64,000 bases of DNA from Pseudomonas beijingensis (GCF_030687295.1 NZ_CP117425.1:4530001-4594000), one strand, 5' to 3'. Positions 1-10,731 are shown, counted from the stretch's first letter. Numbers and translations are program-made. Notes: generated by a model from the letters alone, not told the origin.

Positions 1-285
1 CATCAGCTCGCGCATCGACGGCACGCCCAGCACCCGCACCTCGCCTTGGTGGCCGCCGCTCCAGAAACCGTAATACTCATCGAGTTCACCTGGGCCGACG
101 TGGATCTTGGACTTGGCCTCCTTGGCCGCCGCGGCCCAGGACTCACGGGTGAACGTCCCGGCCCCCAGCGCCGTCGCGCCGGCCAGTACCGCCCCCGTTA
201 CCGCACCGGTGCCGAGAAAACTGCGCCGGCTGAAACCCCGGGGTTCTTCCACCGCGCCAGGGGTTTGGTCTTTTTTGTCGCTCAT
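1..285 (-). CDS. nosZ: Nitrous-oxide reductase, N-terminal part (runs off the window start)
   Basis: NosZ is the periplasmic multicopper enzyme that reduces N2O to N2 in the last step of denitrification. Only the first 95 codons are present. They open with a twin-arginine signal (RRSFLG followed by a hydrophobic alanine/glycine-rich stretch) and continue into the mature N-terminus, with the NosZ-type run DEYYGFWSGG. Export by Tat fits a cofactor-loaded periplasmic enzyme. The ATG at 285 lies 53 bp after the nosR stop, the usual nosRZ order, so both are probably co-transcribed from the ANR-type box upstream of nosR. The copper-site residues are outside the window, so integrity cannot be judged. 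Confidence 0.93.
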   Translation of the reverse strand, partial: MSDKKDQTPGAVEEPRGFSRRSFLGTGAVTGAVLAGATALGAGTFTRESWAAAAKEAKSKIHVGPGELDEYYGFWSGGHQGEVRVLGVPSMRELM

Positions 286-338
286 GCTGTGTGCTCCATG
301 AAGAATGAAACGGTCAAGGGACAGGCCATTGGGGTGCC

Positions 339-2476
339 TCAAGGCGCCGGGTTCACCTGCACCACGGGAATCAGTTGCGCATCGGTCACGCTCGCCTTGC
401 CGCGCTTCTTGCGCTTGTTGATCAGCGGCGGGCATTTGTTTTCGTTGTGCCAGGTCATCTGGCAGTCGAGGCAGTAATGGCATTCGTTGGCATTGATCCG
501 GCCATCGGGGTGAATCGCCTGGATCTCGCATTCCTTGGCGCACAGTTGGCAGGGGTTGCCACATTCCTTGCGGCGCTTGAGCCAAAGCAGTCGACAGGAA
601 GCGCGGCGCAGAATACAGGACCATTGCGGGTGAACAGATTGATCAGCAGCAGGCCCACCGCGTACGCCACGAACCACCACTGGCGGTCGAACTTGAGGGT
701 GATGGCGGTCTTGAAGGGCTCCACTTCGGCCAGCCGTTCGGCGCTGGACATCGACTCCAGCGAGACGCCGAACAGCACCAGCAAGATGATGTACTTGATC
801 GCCCACAGCCGCTCATGGACGGCGAACGGCAACTCGTATTGCGGCACCTTGAGCGTGCGCGCCAGTTCGTTGAGCAACTCCTGCAACGCGCCGAACGGAC
901 ACAACCACCCGCAGAACACCCCGCGCCCCCACAACAGAATGCTGGCGGCGGTGAACACCCAGAGGATGAAAATCAGCGGATCGGTGAGGAACAGCTCCCA
1001 GCGAAAGCCTTCGAACAAGGCGTGGACGAAGGTCAGCACGTTCACCACCGACAGTTGCGCCAGCGCAAAGCCGCCCAGGAACACCACGGTGAACAACAGG
1101 TAACCGCGACGCAGCCAATGCAGCAGCCTCGGTCGCCGGGCCAGTGAGTCCTGGAAAAACAGGATCATCGTGAGCGCCAGCAGCGCCGCTGCGAGTACGG
1201 AGATCTCGACGCTTTTCTGATACCAGAGCGTCAGCCACATTGGCCGGCTGGCTTCCTCGGCGGCCGCCAGTTGCTCGGCGGTTGGCAATGGCCGTTCCAG
1301 GTAGGGTTCGGGCAGTTGATAGGCCAGTTCGAAACTGCTGAAGGTGCCGCTGACCGGGCCGGTCTGGCGGCGCACCAGCAGCTCCAGGGTCCAGGGCGAG
1401 CCGGGGTCGAAACGGTGGGAGGCGCGGATGATAAAGATCGCCATTTCGTCGAAGTCCGGCATGTCGTCGAGGGCCACATCATTCAGGCGCTGGAAATCCA
1501 GGTCGCGAAAGCTGATGGTGTCGCCCGACTGGCGCAGCTGCACCCGGTCGAAGATGCCGCCACGCACGTAGCCCGACCCCTTGAAGGAATAACGCCCACT
1601 GCCGATCACCGCGATGGCGTGTTCACCGGGTTTGAGCTCGCTCATCAGCGCGCGGTACTGCGCATCGCCCAGCAGGCTGCGGCCAATGGTGGGAGGGTTG
1701 AGGTGGGTGGCGTAGAGGTCGATGAAGGTGTCATTCACCTGCTCGCCGCTGGCGGTTTCGACCTGCTCGGCTTCGGTGCCCTTGAAGGACGCATCGACTT
1801 GGCCACGGGTCAGGTGCAGGCGACGGACAGCGCCGTTGCCAGTCAGGGTCTTCCAGTCGGCAGGTTGGTAGATATCCTCGCGCACCCGGGCCGGCGCCAC
1901 GGCCAACCCTGCGTCACCCTTGACCAGGCCCAGGGACACCGCGACATCGTGAGCGGCGCGCATGATCACTTCGTTGACCACCATGGCCGTCACAGTGGCG
2001 CCGGCGATCGCATCGACAGTCACCGCATTCGGGTCGCTGGAATGCCCAACCACCACCCGCTGGTTGACCTTGATGCCGCTGTAGCGCGCGCTGAAAGCGT
2101 GGAGTTTTTCTTCGGCGATGCCGATCAGCAGGATCGGTTCGTGGTGTTCAAGCACGTAGGCATCGAGGATCACCCCGGCAGGATCGAGGATCACCTGGAC
2201 ATTGATCGGCTTGCCTGAATACGCCGGAATGTCCACCACGTCCAAGCTCTGGAAGACATAACCCACGACCTTGCCGGCGGCGGACAGTTTGCGGACCTTG
2301 AAGGAACCGTCGGGCTCGGAGATCGAATCGACCGGACTCAGGACATGATGGATGCGCTGTTGCGGGAGGTCACCGTAGTCCTTGGCCTGGACGATTGCGG
2401 CGAACATCAGCAGTAGAACGAACAGCCCGGGGAGCCAGGAGCGGGATAGGTGCAGCATCACAAAGGGAGGGGTCAT
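339..2476 (-). pseudogene. nosR: NosR, nitrous-oxide reductase regulator/electron donor, frameshifted
   Basis: NosR is a polytopic membrane flavo-iron-sulfur protein needed for nosZ expression and electron supply to NosZ. Visible parts are an N-terminal signal/anchor, a periplasmic FMN-binding region (residues ~60-190, with DAIAGATVTA), several membrane helices after residue ~415, and the first CX3CP motif (CGWLCP). After FTRNGPVFC (Cys codon 608-610) the frame breaks. The continuation WLKRRKECGNPCQLC and the cysteine-rich ferredoxin-like tail to the stop at 339-341 lie in another frame. Only 23 nt separate the two blocks where family members have about 60. Adding 37 nt gives exactly 725 codons, the usual size. 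The gap removes the second CX3CP. As read, the protein ends without its iron-sulfur domain. An ATG seven codons in is an alternative start. Confidence 0.88.
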
Positions 2477-2540
2477 GAGCGCCAGGGCTTGGAGGCAGGA
2501 TCTTGGCGATCATTGTGGGGGCCGCCCCTGGCTTGGGCCC

Positions 2541-2554
2541 TTGATTGAAATCAA
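2541..2554. promoter_or_regulatory. ANR/DNR (FNR-type) box upstream of nosR
   Basis: The sequence TTGATTGAAATCAA is a perfect match to the FNR-family consensus TTGAT-N4-ATCAA. It lies 65 bp upstream of the nosR start, a normal position for an activator. Control of nos genes by ANR/DNR under low oxygen and nitric oxide is established in Pseudomonas. Binding here is inferred. Confidence 0.85.
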
Positions 2555-2588
2555 CTTGGGAAGACTAAACCCGACTCACAAAAAGTCT

Positions 2589-2719
2589 GTGGCGAGGGGA
2601 TTTATCCCCGCTGGGGTGCGAAGCAGCCCCAAAACCCGTCCCTGCGGTTTGTCAGGTTGATCCTGATCAGCCTCATTGGGGGCGCTTCGCACCCCAGCGG
2701 GGATAAATCCCCTCGCCAC
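2589..2719. repeat. REP doublet (GGCGAGGGGATTTATCCCC type)
   Basis: Two oppositely oriented copies of a REP palindrome starting GTGGCGAGGGGATTTATCCCC and ending in its reverse complement enclose about 45 bp. The same family recurs at 17658-17789 and, in variant form, at 43018-43146. It occupies most of the gap between nosR and the convergently placed end of the next gene and may act as a bidirectional terminator. Confidence 0.85.
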
Positions 2720-2759
2720 AAGTTGGTGTCAATTCAAATAATAATGCGCGGTCCGGTAC

Positions 2760-4236
2760 TCAGCGCAACCCATAGGAATAGATGCGGCCGTCATTGCTGT
2801 CGTACCAGTTACCGTTGGCCCAGAACACCCGGTCCTGCGCCGGTTGAAAGCCAAGAATGCCCAGGTAGCCGCCGATGGCGAGGCGTTGCCAGGAGCGGCC
2901 CCAATCCTTGGAATAGAACACGCCATCGGCGGAGATGTTCGCGTCCGACCACCAGTAGAGCCAGCGCGGTGGTTGGTGATCGCTGGTGGTGTTGATCAGC
3001 AGGGTGTTTTGCCCCATCCAGACGTTGCTGCCACGCACCTGGGTATCCGATGCCAAAGGTGCAAAGACACTGGGCAGGTCACCCAAGAGCGTCCAGGTCA
3101 GCGCGGCGGTATCCAGTTCGGCGACCACATTTTGCCCGCGGTCCCCCTGGTCAATCAGCCCCATCACCCGCCCGGCATCGTTCTGTAGCAGCTTGCTCAC
3201 GAACAGGTTGTCGTCACGCTGCCTATCCACCACCTGCCATTGCCCTGCCTGGGCTTGCAACCGGGCCCGTGTCGTGACGTTGACCGCGACATTGTGGCTG
3301 ACGTCATCCGGATGGCCGCCCCAGAAGCGTTGGGACACCCAGATAAAGGCCGTCTGTGCATCCAGCTGCAGGACACTGGTCTGGATGTCCCCGTGTTCAC
3401 CTGCACTCGTGCCCCACTCAGTGATGTCAGGACGTTTGCCGTGGGCGTATTCGGCGGACACCAGCAACGACTCGGGGCCCATGATCGGCGAGCTGTGCGC
3501 ACCGCGATCAGCCGAATAAAAGACGCCAGTGGAAACGGCACTCGGTTTCTCTTCATCGGTGTCCACCACGTCCGGCCTGCCCACGGCCCAGACTTCATTC
3601 GCGCCATGGAAATAGGGAACCAGGCTCCAGGCCAACGAATCGGCCTCGGGAAACCACCCCTGGGTCAACCACGTCCAGCGCTGGCCTTGGTCATCACTGC
3701 GAAAGACTACGGTTTGATCGGGCTCATGGGTATTCGCCGTTTCAGGCCGCCGACGAAGGCCGGTGAGCAGGAACACACTGCTCCCGTCCGGACTCGCCAC
3801 CAGGCAGGCGGCGCCGCTGACATGGGCCACGAACTGAAATTGCCCCTGGGCATCCAGGCGGGAAATGAACGAGGTTTCCGTTTCGGGACGAGAGAACAAA
3901 TGGGCAAACGTCCCGGGCATCTCCGGTTCTTCAGGCTCGGCGGGCTTGCCATAGACCAGCGCATCCAGGTCCACCACATCAGTGGACGGTTCAAGCGCTT
4001 GGGCCTCGTCCTCCAGGCGTCCCACCAGCCAAGTCCCCTGCGGTGTCACCGTCACGCCCGTGCAATACTGGGTCATCGCGCGCAAGCGGGTATCCTTCAC
4101 GACGCCCACTTGCTGCTGATCGGGGGCTGGCACCACCCCACTCCAGCTTGGCACTGGTGAGCATCCACATGTACCACAGCGCCGCGCCGGCCAGCAGGGC
4201 GACAAATAATCTAGAAAGCAGTTTTGAACGAGGCAT
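2760..4236 (-). pseudogene. Membrane-anchored BNR/Asp-box repeat protein, frameshifted near its start
   Basis: This is a hypothetical protein with BNR/sialidase-like repeat motifs (VFYSADRGAHSS, VFYSKDWGRSWQRL), probably a beta-propeller facing the periplasm. The first ~33 codons from the ATG at 4236 encode an uncleaved-looking signal anchor (LLSRLFVALLAGAALWYMWM). The rest reads in the next frame from about 4135. Removing one base from the G4 run (plus-strand C run 4136-4139) joins AKLEW to VVPAPDQQQ and gives exactly 491 codons plus stop, so the two halves belong to one gene. Reading the main frame alone from 4205 gives a poor N-terminus. No function can be assigned. The lesion may be a homopolymer sequencing error. 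Confidence 0.7.
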
Positions 4237-4430
4237 GGGGAGGTCCGTATCCGGGGGAAAACTGCGAAGCTTTTCTCATCTCTTTTGTCCGGAGTAAATT
4301 TTTATCGCACGAGCATGGACGAACCCGGTCGCATAATTGTCAACGCTGTGACCCAGGTTCCATTCTCTCCGTGACGCCGTTTCACCTGAAAGCCTCAATG
4401 CGTTAAGCAGACGCCCACAAGGAACGCTCC

Positions 4431-7088
4431 ATGCCCGCAAGCTCTGGCCCCGCCACCGCCTCTTCATTGCCGCAAGCCACCGGTTTCGTCCGGGTGCGTG
4501 GCGCCCGCGAACACAACCTCAAGAATGTCGATGTGGACATCCCTCGCGATGCCTTGGTGGTGTTCACCGGCGTGTCGGGGTCCGGCAAGTCGTCGCTGGC
4601 CTTTTCCACGCTCTATGCCGAAGCCCAGCGTCGCTACTTCGAATCCGTCGCGCCCTATGCGCGGCGCCTGATCGACCAGGTGGGCGTGCCGGACGTGGAC
4701 AGCATCGAAGGCCTGCCCCCAGCAGTCGCCTTGCAGCAACAACGCGGCACCCCCAGTGCGCGTTCATCGGTGGGCAGCGTCACCACCCTGTCGAGCCTGA
4801 TTCGTATGCTCTACTCCCGCGCCGGCAGCTACCCGGCCGACCAACCGATGCTCTACGCCGAGGACTTCTCGCCCAACACGCCCCAGGGCGCCTGCCAGGA
4901 ATGCCACGGCCTGGGTCGGGTCTATGAAGTGACCGAAGCGTCCATGGTGCCGGACCCATCGCTGACCATCCGCGAACGCGCCGTGGCTGCCTGGCCCATG
5001 GCCTGGCAGGGCCAGAACCTGCGGGACATTCTGGTGACCCTGGGGTATGACGTCGACATCCCCTGGCGCGACCTGCCGAAAAAGCAAAGGGACTGGATTC
5101 TCTTCACCGAAGAAACCCCTACCGTTCCCGTCTACGCCGGACTGACGCCGGCCCAGACCCGCACCGCCCTCAAGCGCAAGCTCGAGCCCAGCTATCAGGG
5201 CACGTTCAGCGGCGCCCGACGCTACCTGCTGCACACGTTCATGCACTCCCAAAGCGCCCAGATGCGCAAGCGCGTGGCGCAATACATGCGCGCCAGCCCT
5301 TGCCCGGTGTGCGAAGGTAAACGCCTCAAGCGCCAGGCTCTGACGGTGACCTTTGCCGGCCTGGACATTGCCGAACTGTCCCACCTGCCGTTGCTGGAAC
5401 TGGCCGAGGTGCTCAAGGGCGTTGCCGCCCCCGATTATCTGGCGCAAACCGAGGAACCGGGAACAACCCTCACCCACCAGCAAACCCGCGATGCCCGCGA
5501 GCAACGCGCGGCCCGGGGCGAGAATCCCCACGTCGGTGGGCCTGATGCACGCCACACCCACAATCTGTCCCTGGAAAAACGCCTGGCCGCCCAGCGCATC
5601 GCCGCCGAGCTGCTGGAACGGATCACCACCCTGATCGACCTGGGCCTCGGCTACCTCGCCCTGGAGCGCAGCACGCCGACGCTTTCCTCCGGCGAACTGC
5701 AACGCCTGCGCCTGGCGACCCAGCTCAACTCCCAACTGTTCGGCGTGATCTACGTGCTGGACGAACCCTCCGCCGGCCTGCACCCGGCTGACAGCGAAGC
5801 GTTGTTTGGTGCCCTGCAACGCCTCAAGGCAGCGGGTAACTCGGTGTTTGTGGTCGAACATGACCTCGATACCATGCGCCGCGCCGACTGGCTCATCGAC
5901 GTGGGCCCGGACGCTGGCGAACAAGGTGGGAAAGTCCTCTACAGCGGCCCGCCGGCAGGCCTTGGCCAGGTGCCTGAATCACGCACCCGCGCCTACCTGT
6001 TTGGCGAAGCACACGCCGCGACACGCAGCCCGCGAGCACCCAAGGATTGGCTGCGCCTGGAAGGCATCACCCGCAACAACCTCGACAATCTGAGCGCAGC
6101 CTTCCCGTTGGGCTGCTTCACCGCCGTGACCGGCATTTCTGGCTCAGGCAAATCCAGTCTCGTCAGCCAGGCCCTGCTGGATCTGGTCGGCGCCCACCTG
6201 GGTCAAGCCAGCCCCAACGCCGAACCCGATGAGCAAAGCCTGGAAGACGAACCCGTGCAAACCAGCACTGGGCGCGTTGCTGCGGGGCTCGACGCGATCA
6301 AGCGGCTGGTGCAGGTGGACCAGAAACCCATTGGCCGCACCCCGCGCTCCAACCTCGCCACTTACACCGGGCTGTTCGATCACGTGCGCAAACTGTTCGC
6401 CGCGACCGAGCAGGCGCAGGCGCTGGGGTTCGATGCCGGGCGGTTTTCCTTCAACGTCGCCAAGGGGCGCTGCGAGACCTGCGAAGGTGAAGGCTTCGTC
6501 AGCGTGGAGTTGTTGTTCATGCCCAGCGTGTACGCCCCCTGCCCCACCTGCCACGGCGCGCGCTACAACCCGCAGACCCTGGAAGTTCGCTGGCAGGGCC
6601 TGGACATTTCCCAGGTGTTGCAACTGACCGTGAACCAGGCCCTCGAGGTGTTTGCCGAACAAGCGGCGGCCAGGCGTTCGTTGCAAGTGCTGCAAGATAT
6701 CGGCCTGGGCTACCTGCGCCTTGGCCAACCGGCCACGGAGCTGTCCGGCGGCGAAGCCCAGCGGATCAAGCTGGCGACAGAACTGCAGCGCAAGGCTCGT
6801 GGCGCAACCTTGTACGTGTTGGACGAGCCGACCAACGGGTTGCATCCCCAGGACGTAGACCGTTTGCTGGTGCAGTTGAATCGCCTGGTGGAAGAAGGTC
6901 ATACGGTGGTTGTGGTGGAACATGACATGCGAGTGGTGGCGCAGAGTGACTGGGTCATCGATATCGGCCCGGGGGCTGGCACCCAGGGCGGAAACGTGGT
7001 GGTTTGCGGGGCTCCGGAGACTGTAGCGAAATGCCGGGAGAGTCGAACGGCAGGGTTCCTGGAAAGGGCTTTGCAGCTTGAAAATTGA
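4431..7088 (+). CDS. UvrA-like excinuclease ATPase, class II
   Basis: This 885-aa UvrA-family protein has two ABC ATPase halves. The first has Walker [10 protein letters not shown] (residues ~47-55), signature [12 protein letters not shown] and Walker [12 protein letters not shown]. The second has Walker [10 protein letters not shown], signature [12 protein letters not shown] and Walker [12 protein letters not shown]. Three zinc-finger cysteine sets are visible ([24 protein letters not shown] with CPTCHGAR). UvrA class II proteins are shorter than the ~940-aa housekeeping UvrA and lack much of the UvrB-binding region. The length and the short segment after the first Walker A fit that class. 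Members are linked to tolerance of DNA-damaging agents, but the role here is inferred. No clear LexA box was seen upstream. It converges on the LysE gene. Confidence 0.88.
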   Translation: MPASSGPATASSLPQATGFVRVRGAREHNLKNVDVDIPRDALVVFTGVSGSGKSSLAFSTLYAEAQRRYFESVAPYARRLIDQVGVPDVDSIEGLPPAVALQQQRGTPSARSSVGSVTTLSSLIRMLYSRAGSYPADQPMLYAEDFSPNTPQGACQECHGLGRVYEVTEASMVPDPSLTIRERAVAAWPMAWQGQNLRDILVTLGYDVDIPWRDLPKKQRDWILFTEETPTVPVYAGLTPAQTRTALKRKLEPSYQGTFSGARRYLLHTFMHSQSAQMRKRVAQYMRASPCPVCEGKRLKRQALTVTFAGLDIAELSHLPLLELAEVLKGVAAPDYLAQTEEPGTTLTHQQTRDAREQRAARGENPHVGGPDARHTHNLSLEKRLAAQRIAAELLERITTLIDLGLGYLALERSTPTLSSGELQRLRLATQLNSQLFGVIYVLDEPSAGLHPADSEALFGALQRLKAAGNSVFVVEHDLDTMRRADWLIDVGPDAGEQGGKVLYSGPPAGLGQVPESRTRAYLFGEAHAATRSPRAPKDWLRLEGITRNNLDNLSAAFPLGCFTAVTGISGSGKSSLVSQALLDLVGAHLGQASPNAEPDEQSLEDEPVQTSTGRVAAGLDAIKRLVQVDQKPIGRTPRSNLATYTGLFDHVRKLFAATEQAQALGFDAGRFSFNVAKGRCETCEGEGFVSVELLFMPSVYAPCPTCHGARYNPQTLEVRWQGLDISQVLQLTVNQALEVFAEQAAARRSLQVLQDIGLGYLRLGQPATELSGGEAQRIKLATELQRKARGATLYVLDEPTNGLHPQDVDRLLVQLNRLVEEGHTVVVVEHDMRVVAQSDWVIDIGPGAGTQGGNVVVCGAPETVAKCRESRTAGFLERALQLEN

Positions 7089-7138
7089 AGGTCCAACTCC
7101 GAATTGTCAGGCGCCCTGGCGTCGATATCGGCCCAGAT

Positions 7139-7738
7139 TCAGGCGAAATGTACCTGGGATGCGATATTGAAAAGCATGCTGCAAGCGAACAACCCAATCA
7201 CCACAGAGATGGCTCGATTCAAAAATCGTCCAGACACAATCGCGTGAAATTTTCGGCCACAAAAAGCGCCAGCCGCAATCCACACAAGCCCTACCGGAAA
7301 AACAATGGCTGAAAACAGCAACATGAATGACAGCCAGTTATCCAGCGACAAGAACGTACCCGCCGGCGCAACGAAGGAAACAAAAAACAACCCTTTGGGA
7401 TTGGTCAGCGTTGCCACAAACAGATCCGCAACGGCAATACCCGCAGTTGCGCCAGGCGCGTCATTTTTTACCGAGAGCCAAAGCTTGAGGGAAATATGAA
7501 ACAAGAAGCACACGGCAAAAATCTTGGTGGCGGTCACCACCCACGAGTGTTCCGCAATGAGCAGATCAATGAACACCCCCCACATCGTCGTCTGGATAAC
7601 GTACGCCAACCATTCGGCTGCGACGAAACGCATCGAGCGCGCATTGAGCCCTCGACTCACACCGACTTGTAACAACAATGAGTTCGTCGGCCCCGGAACC
7701 AACAATACGGCCAACAACGAAAGCGCAACATAATCCAT
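7139..7738 (-). CDS. LysE/RhtB-family amino-acid exporter
   Basis: This 199-aa polytopic inner-membrane protein has the family layout: a first helix ending in PGPTNSLLLQVG, several more hydrophobic helices, and the TNPKG motif around residue 120. LysE/RhtB proteins export amino acids or derivatives by proton antiport; the substrate cannot be read from sequence. I chose the ATG at 7738 because the product starts MDYVAL directly before helix 1 and GGAAAA lies just upstream. A GTG at 7765 and an ATG at 7750 are possible. Codon use looks less GC-biased than the neighbours, which may indicate acquisition. Confidence 0.85.
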   Translation of the reverse strand: MDYVALSLLAVLLVPGPTNSLLLQVGVSRGLNARSMRFVAAEWLAYVIQTTMWGVFIDLLIAEHSWVVTATKIFAVCFLFHISLKLWLSVKNDAPGATAGIAVADLFVATLTNPKGLFFVSFVAPAGTFLSLDNWLSFMLLFSAIVFPVGLVWIAAGAFCGRKFHAIVSGRFLNRAISVVIGLFACSMLFNIASQVHFA

Positions 7739-7927
7739 AGAATTTTCCATACCAGAAACCTGCACGGCGAACGTTCAGGGGCAGGTCAATCCATCACCAC
7801 TGCAGCCCCAGCGCCGCTTACAACGCGCACTTTACACTGCGGCGGCAAGACGATGGTGGTCAAACTTTCATCGTCCATCTCCCAGATGCCGGATACAGGA
7901 TGGTCCTGGCGGGACAAAATCGACCTC

Positions 7928-7957
7928 TGTGGCGAGGGAGCTTGCTCCCTCGCCACA
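7928..7957. repeat. Single REP hairpin, likely terminator for hemN
   Basis: TGTGGCGAGGGAGCTTGCTC and its complement form a perfect palindrome of 30 nt. It lies 15 bp beyond the hemN stop and could end that transcript. Confidence 0.75.
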
Positions 7958-7972
7958 AGAGCGGTTCGGACA

Positions 7973-9361
7973 TCAGACCGTACGCGAATACTGAACCGTC
8001 TGGTCCGCCCCCAGGTACGCGTCGAACGCCATCGCCACGTTGCGCATCATCAATTGTCCCTGGGGCAATAACACCAGCTCGGCGTCGCGAATCTCCAGCA
8101 ACCCATCGCGTACCAGCTCCTGGAGCCGGTCCAGGGCATCGGCGAAGTATTCGCCGAATCGAATGCCGTGGGCGTTGTCGATCCGGACGAAGTCGATGCG
8201 CCCATGGCACATCAGTTCGCTGATGACCTCGCGCCGCAGTCGATCATCGTCACTCAACCGATAGCCGCGCTGCACCGGCAGCAGGCCTTGGTCCAGCCGG
8301 GCGTAATACTGGGAAAGCTCCTTGACGTTCTGGTTGTAGCTGTCACCGACCTTGCCGATCGACGACACCCCCAGACCAATCAGATCGCAATCGGCATGAG
8401 TGGAATACCCCTGGAAATTGCGCTGCAAAGTACCCTGGGCGCGAGCGCGCACCAGTTCGTCATCCGGCAGGGCGAAGTGGTCCATGCCGATGTAGACATA
8501 GCCGGCTTCGGTCAGGCGATTGATGGTCAGCTCCAGCAGCTCCAGCTTGCGCTCGGGCGGCGGCATGTCTTCGGGCCGTATCATCCGCTGCGCCCGCACC
8601 CGTTGCGGCAGGTGGGCATAGCTGTAGGCCGCGATCCGGTCCGGACGCAGGGCGATGATCTTGCTCAAGGTGACATCGAAACTGGCGACGGTCTGCAACG
8701 GCAGGCCATAGATCAGATCGACGCTGACGGACTTGAAGCGCGCCCGGCGCGCGGCCTCCACCAGTTCGACGACCTGGGCCTCGCTTTGCACCCGATTGAC
8801 AGCGAGCTGCACCTGGGCATCGAAGTCCTGGACGCCGAAGCTCAGGCGATTGAACCCCAACTGGCGCAGGCCTTGGATCTGTTGCCCATCGATGGTCCGC
8901 GGATCGACCTCGATGGAAAACTCATGGGCATCACTGTCGTCCATATCGAACGACTGGTGCAGGCAGTCCATCAGGTCGGCCAGTTGCTCATGGGTCAGGT
9001 AAGTCGGCGTGCCCCCGCCCAAATGCAACTGGGTCAGTTTGCGCGCGCGGTCGAACAAGGCGGCCTGCAGGGCTATTTCACGCTTGAGATAGGCCAGGTA
9101 TTCCACGGCGCGATGGGTCTTGCGGGTGATGATCTTGTTGCACGCGCAGTAATAGCAGAGGCTCTGGCAGAACGGGATGTGGATGTACACCGACAACGGC
9201 TTGGGCAGCGCAGCCTCGTGACTGCGCTGGGCGGCCTGGCGGTATTCGTCCATGGCGAAGGCCTGGTGGAACTGCGGGGCTGTCGGATAGGAGGTGTAGC
9301 GCGGTCCCGGGCGGTCGTATTTCTCCACCAGGGCCCGATTGAAACCGGAAGCAGTTTTCAT
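7973..9361 (-). CDS. hemN: Oxygen-independent coproporphyrinogen III oxidase
   Basis: HemN is the cytoplasmic radical-SAM enzyme that converts coproporphyrinogen III to protoporphyrinogen IX without oxygen, as needed for haem synthesis in denitrifying cells. At 462 aa it has the family length. The N-terminal DRPGPRYTSYPTA block, the radical-SAM cysteine motif CQSLCYYCAC (Cys65, 69, 72, 74) and the SAM-binding LGGGTPTYL are all present. The ATG overlaps the stop of the upstream hemN-like gene by 4 bp, so the two are translationally coupled. The ANR-type box at 10788 probably drives both. HemN expression under ANR/DNR is known in P. aeruginosa. Confidence 0.95.
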   Translation of the reverse strand: MKTASGFNRALVEKYDRPGPRYTSYPTAPQFHQAFAMDEYRQAAQRSHEAALPKPLSVYIHIPFCQSLCYYCACNKIITRKTHRAVEYLAYLKREIALQAALFDRARKLTQLHLGGGTPTYLTHEQLADLMDCLHQSFDMDDSDAHEFSIEVDPRTIDGQQIQGLRQLGFNRLSFGVQDFDAQVQLAVNRVQSEAQVVELVEAARRARFKSVSVDLIYGLPLQTVASFDVTLSKIIALRPDRIAAYSYAHLPQRVRAQRMIRPEDMPPPERKLELLELTINRLTEAGYVYIGMDHFALPDDELVRARAQGTLQRNFQGYSTHADCDLIGLGVSSIGKVGDSYNQNVKELSQYYARLDQGLLPVQRGYRLSDDDRLRREVISELMCHGRIDFVRIDNAHGIRFGEYFADALDRLQELVRDGLLEIRDAELVLLPQGQLMMRNVAMAFDAYLGADQTVQYSRTV

Positions 9362-10731
9362 GATGGGGGCAACTTTTCAAAAACGGGTGGGCTTGCGTCA
9401 TCCGGCGCTGAATCGAACAGATCGCAGATCGCATCCACGCTCAAGCGTCCGGCGGGCAGGATGCCGATAAACCGGCTCGACAGTTCGATCAATCCCTGAT
9501 CTTGCAACGCTTCCAGCGACGGCCAGACGGAAGCAAAGTGCTCGCGAAACACCAGGCCGAAACGCGCTTCGATGGCGGGTATATCCAGTTCCAGATCACA
9601 GGAAAGCTGCTCGGTCACGCTCGCCTTGACCTGATCCTGCGCTTCACAGCGCCAGCCGCGACACACCGGCAATTGCCCGGCGTCCAGTTGCTGGCAATAG
9701 TGCAGCAGGTCGTCGGTGTTCTGTACGTACAGGTGCTCGATCTGAGTGATGGCCGACAAACCGAAGCCCACGTGATCACAGCAACCGTGACGGGTAAACC
9801 CCTGACAATTGCGGTGCAGGCGTCCATGCTCCTGGGCCACCGCCAAGTCATCGTCGGCCCTGACGAACTGGCCCAGGCCGATGTAGTGATAACCGGCGCC
9901 AATCAACTGTTCGCAACAGATGCGCCGCATGGCGTCCTTGTCGGCCGGGCTGCAAAAGGAACCGGCCACCCCAGCGTTCTTCGAGCGATAACGATAAGGC
10001 GCGCGGGCATAGTCAAAAACGTGCAACCGGTCCGGTTCCAGTTCGATCAACGTTGCCAGCTTCAGGGCAAAACTGCTGGGCGTCTGCCAGGCGTGGCCGT
10101 AGCCCAAATCGATGTTGATGGAGCGAAAACCAAACGTGCGCGCCGCATCGATCAGCGAATGGATCGGCGCCGGATTCTGGTAGCAATCGACTGGCAGCTC
10201 GCTGTCGACGCCAATGTCGGGCACGCCGATGCTGACATGGGTGAAACCCTGGTCACGGATCAGCCCCATGGTCGACCAGTCCGTGTGATGCAGGTCCACC
10301 TCGATGCTGTGATCGGCGCCGTCGTACTCGCTGAAGTCGAAGCGTTTGCGCAGATCACTCATCAGCTTCTGCAAATGAGCGATCACCGGCGTGCCGCCGG
10401 TCAGGCAGAACTGCTCGACCCGCCGCCCTGCCCCCAGGTGGCAACCGACCAGGCCCATCTCATACGCCAGGCGTTGCAGATAGCCTTCGATCTCGCCGCA
10501 TCGGCAGTCGCTGGCAAGGGGCGAACATGACGCCAGCCGCAAGCGCGAAGGCAAGTGCACCGCCACGGATAGGGGCCGTCGTTTCTGGCGACTGGTGCGC
10601 AACCCTCGAAGCAGGTCGAGGGAGCCGATACCTTTATGGAACCTGCGCGTGCCAACCGGACAATCGAAATCAGCCACCACAGGGACACGTTCCGAGGGTC
10701 GCTCACCGAGGGTATGGAACGGGTCGAACAT
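9358..10731 (-). CDS. HemN-like paralogue lacking the canonical radical-SAM cysteine motif
   Basis: This 457-aa protein aligns along its length with HemN: VAVHLP for VYIHIP, LTGGTPV for the GGTPT motif, then SIGVPDIG, FGFRSINIDLGYG, HYIGLGQF and RNCQGF in order. In place of the CX3CX2CXC motif it has a serine/arginine-rich segment (residues ~62-78, PSRLRLASCSPLASDCRC). The first two cysteines are missing and the remaining ones are misplaced. Catalysis as a normal coproporphyrinogen oxidase is therefore unlikely. The frame is intact and coupled by 4 bp to genuine hemN, so the protein is presumably made. It may be a regulatory or haem-handling partner, or an early decaying duplicate. Confidence 0.82.
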   Translation of the reverse strand: MFDPFHTLGERPSERVPVVADFDCPVGTRRFHKGIGSLDLLRGLRTSRQKRRPLSVAVHLPSRLRLASCSPLASDCRCGEIEGYLQRLAYEMGLVGCHLGAGRRVEQFCLTGGTPVIAHLQKLMSDLRKRFDFSEYDGADHSIEVDLHHTDWSTMGLIRDQGFTHVSIGVPDIGVDSELPVDCYQNPAPIHSLIDAARTFGFRSINIDLGYGHAWQTPSSFALKLATLIELEPDRLHVFDYARAPYRYRSKNAGVAGSFCSPADKDAMRRICCEQLIGAGYHYIGLGQFVRADDDLAVAQEHGRLHRNCQGFTRHGCCDHVGFGLSAITQIEHLYVQNTDDLLHYCQQLDAGQLPVCRGWRCEAQDQVKASVTEQLSCDLELDIPAIEARFGLVFREHFASVWPSLEALQDQGLIELSSRFIGILPAGRLSVDAICDLFDSAPDDASPPVFEKLPPS

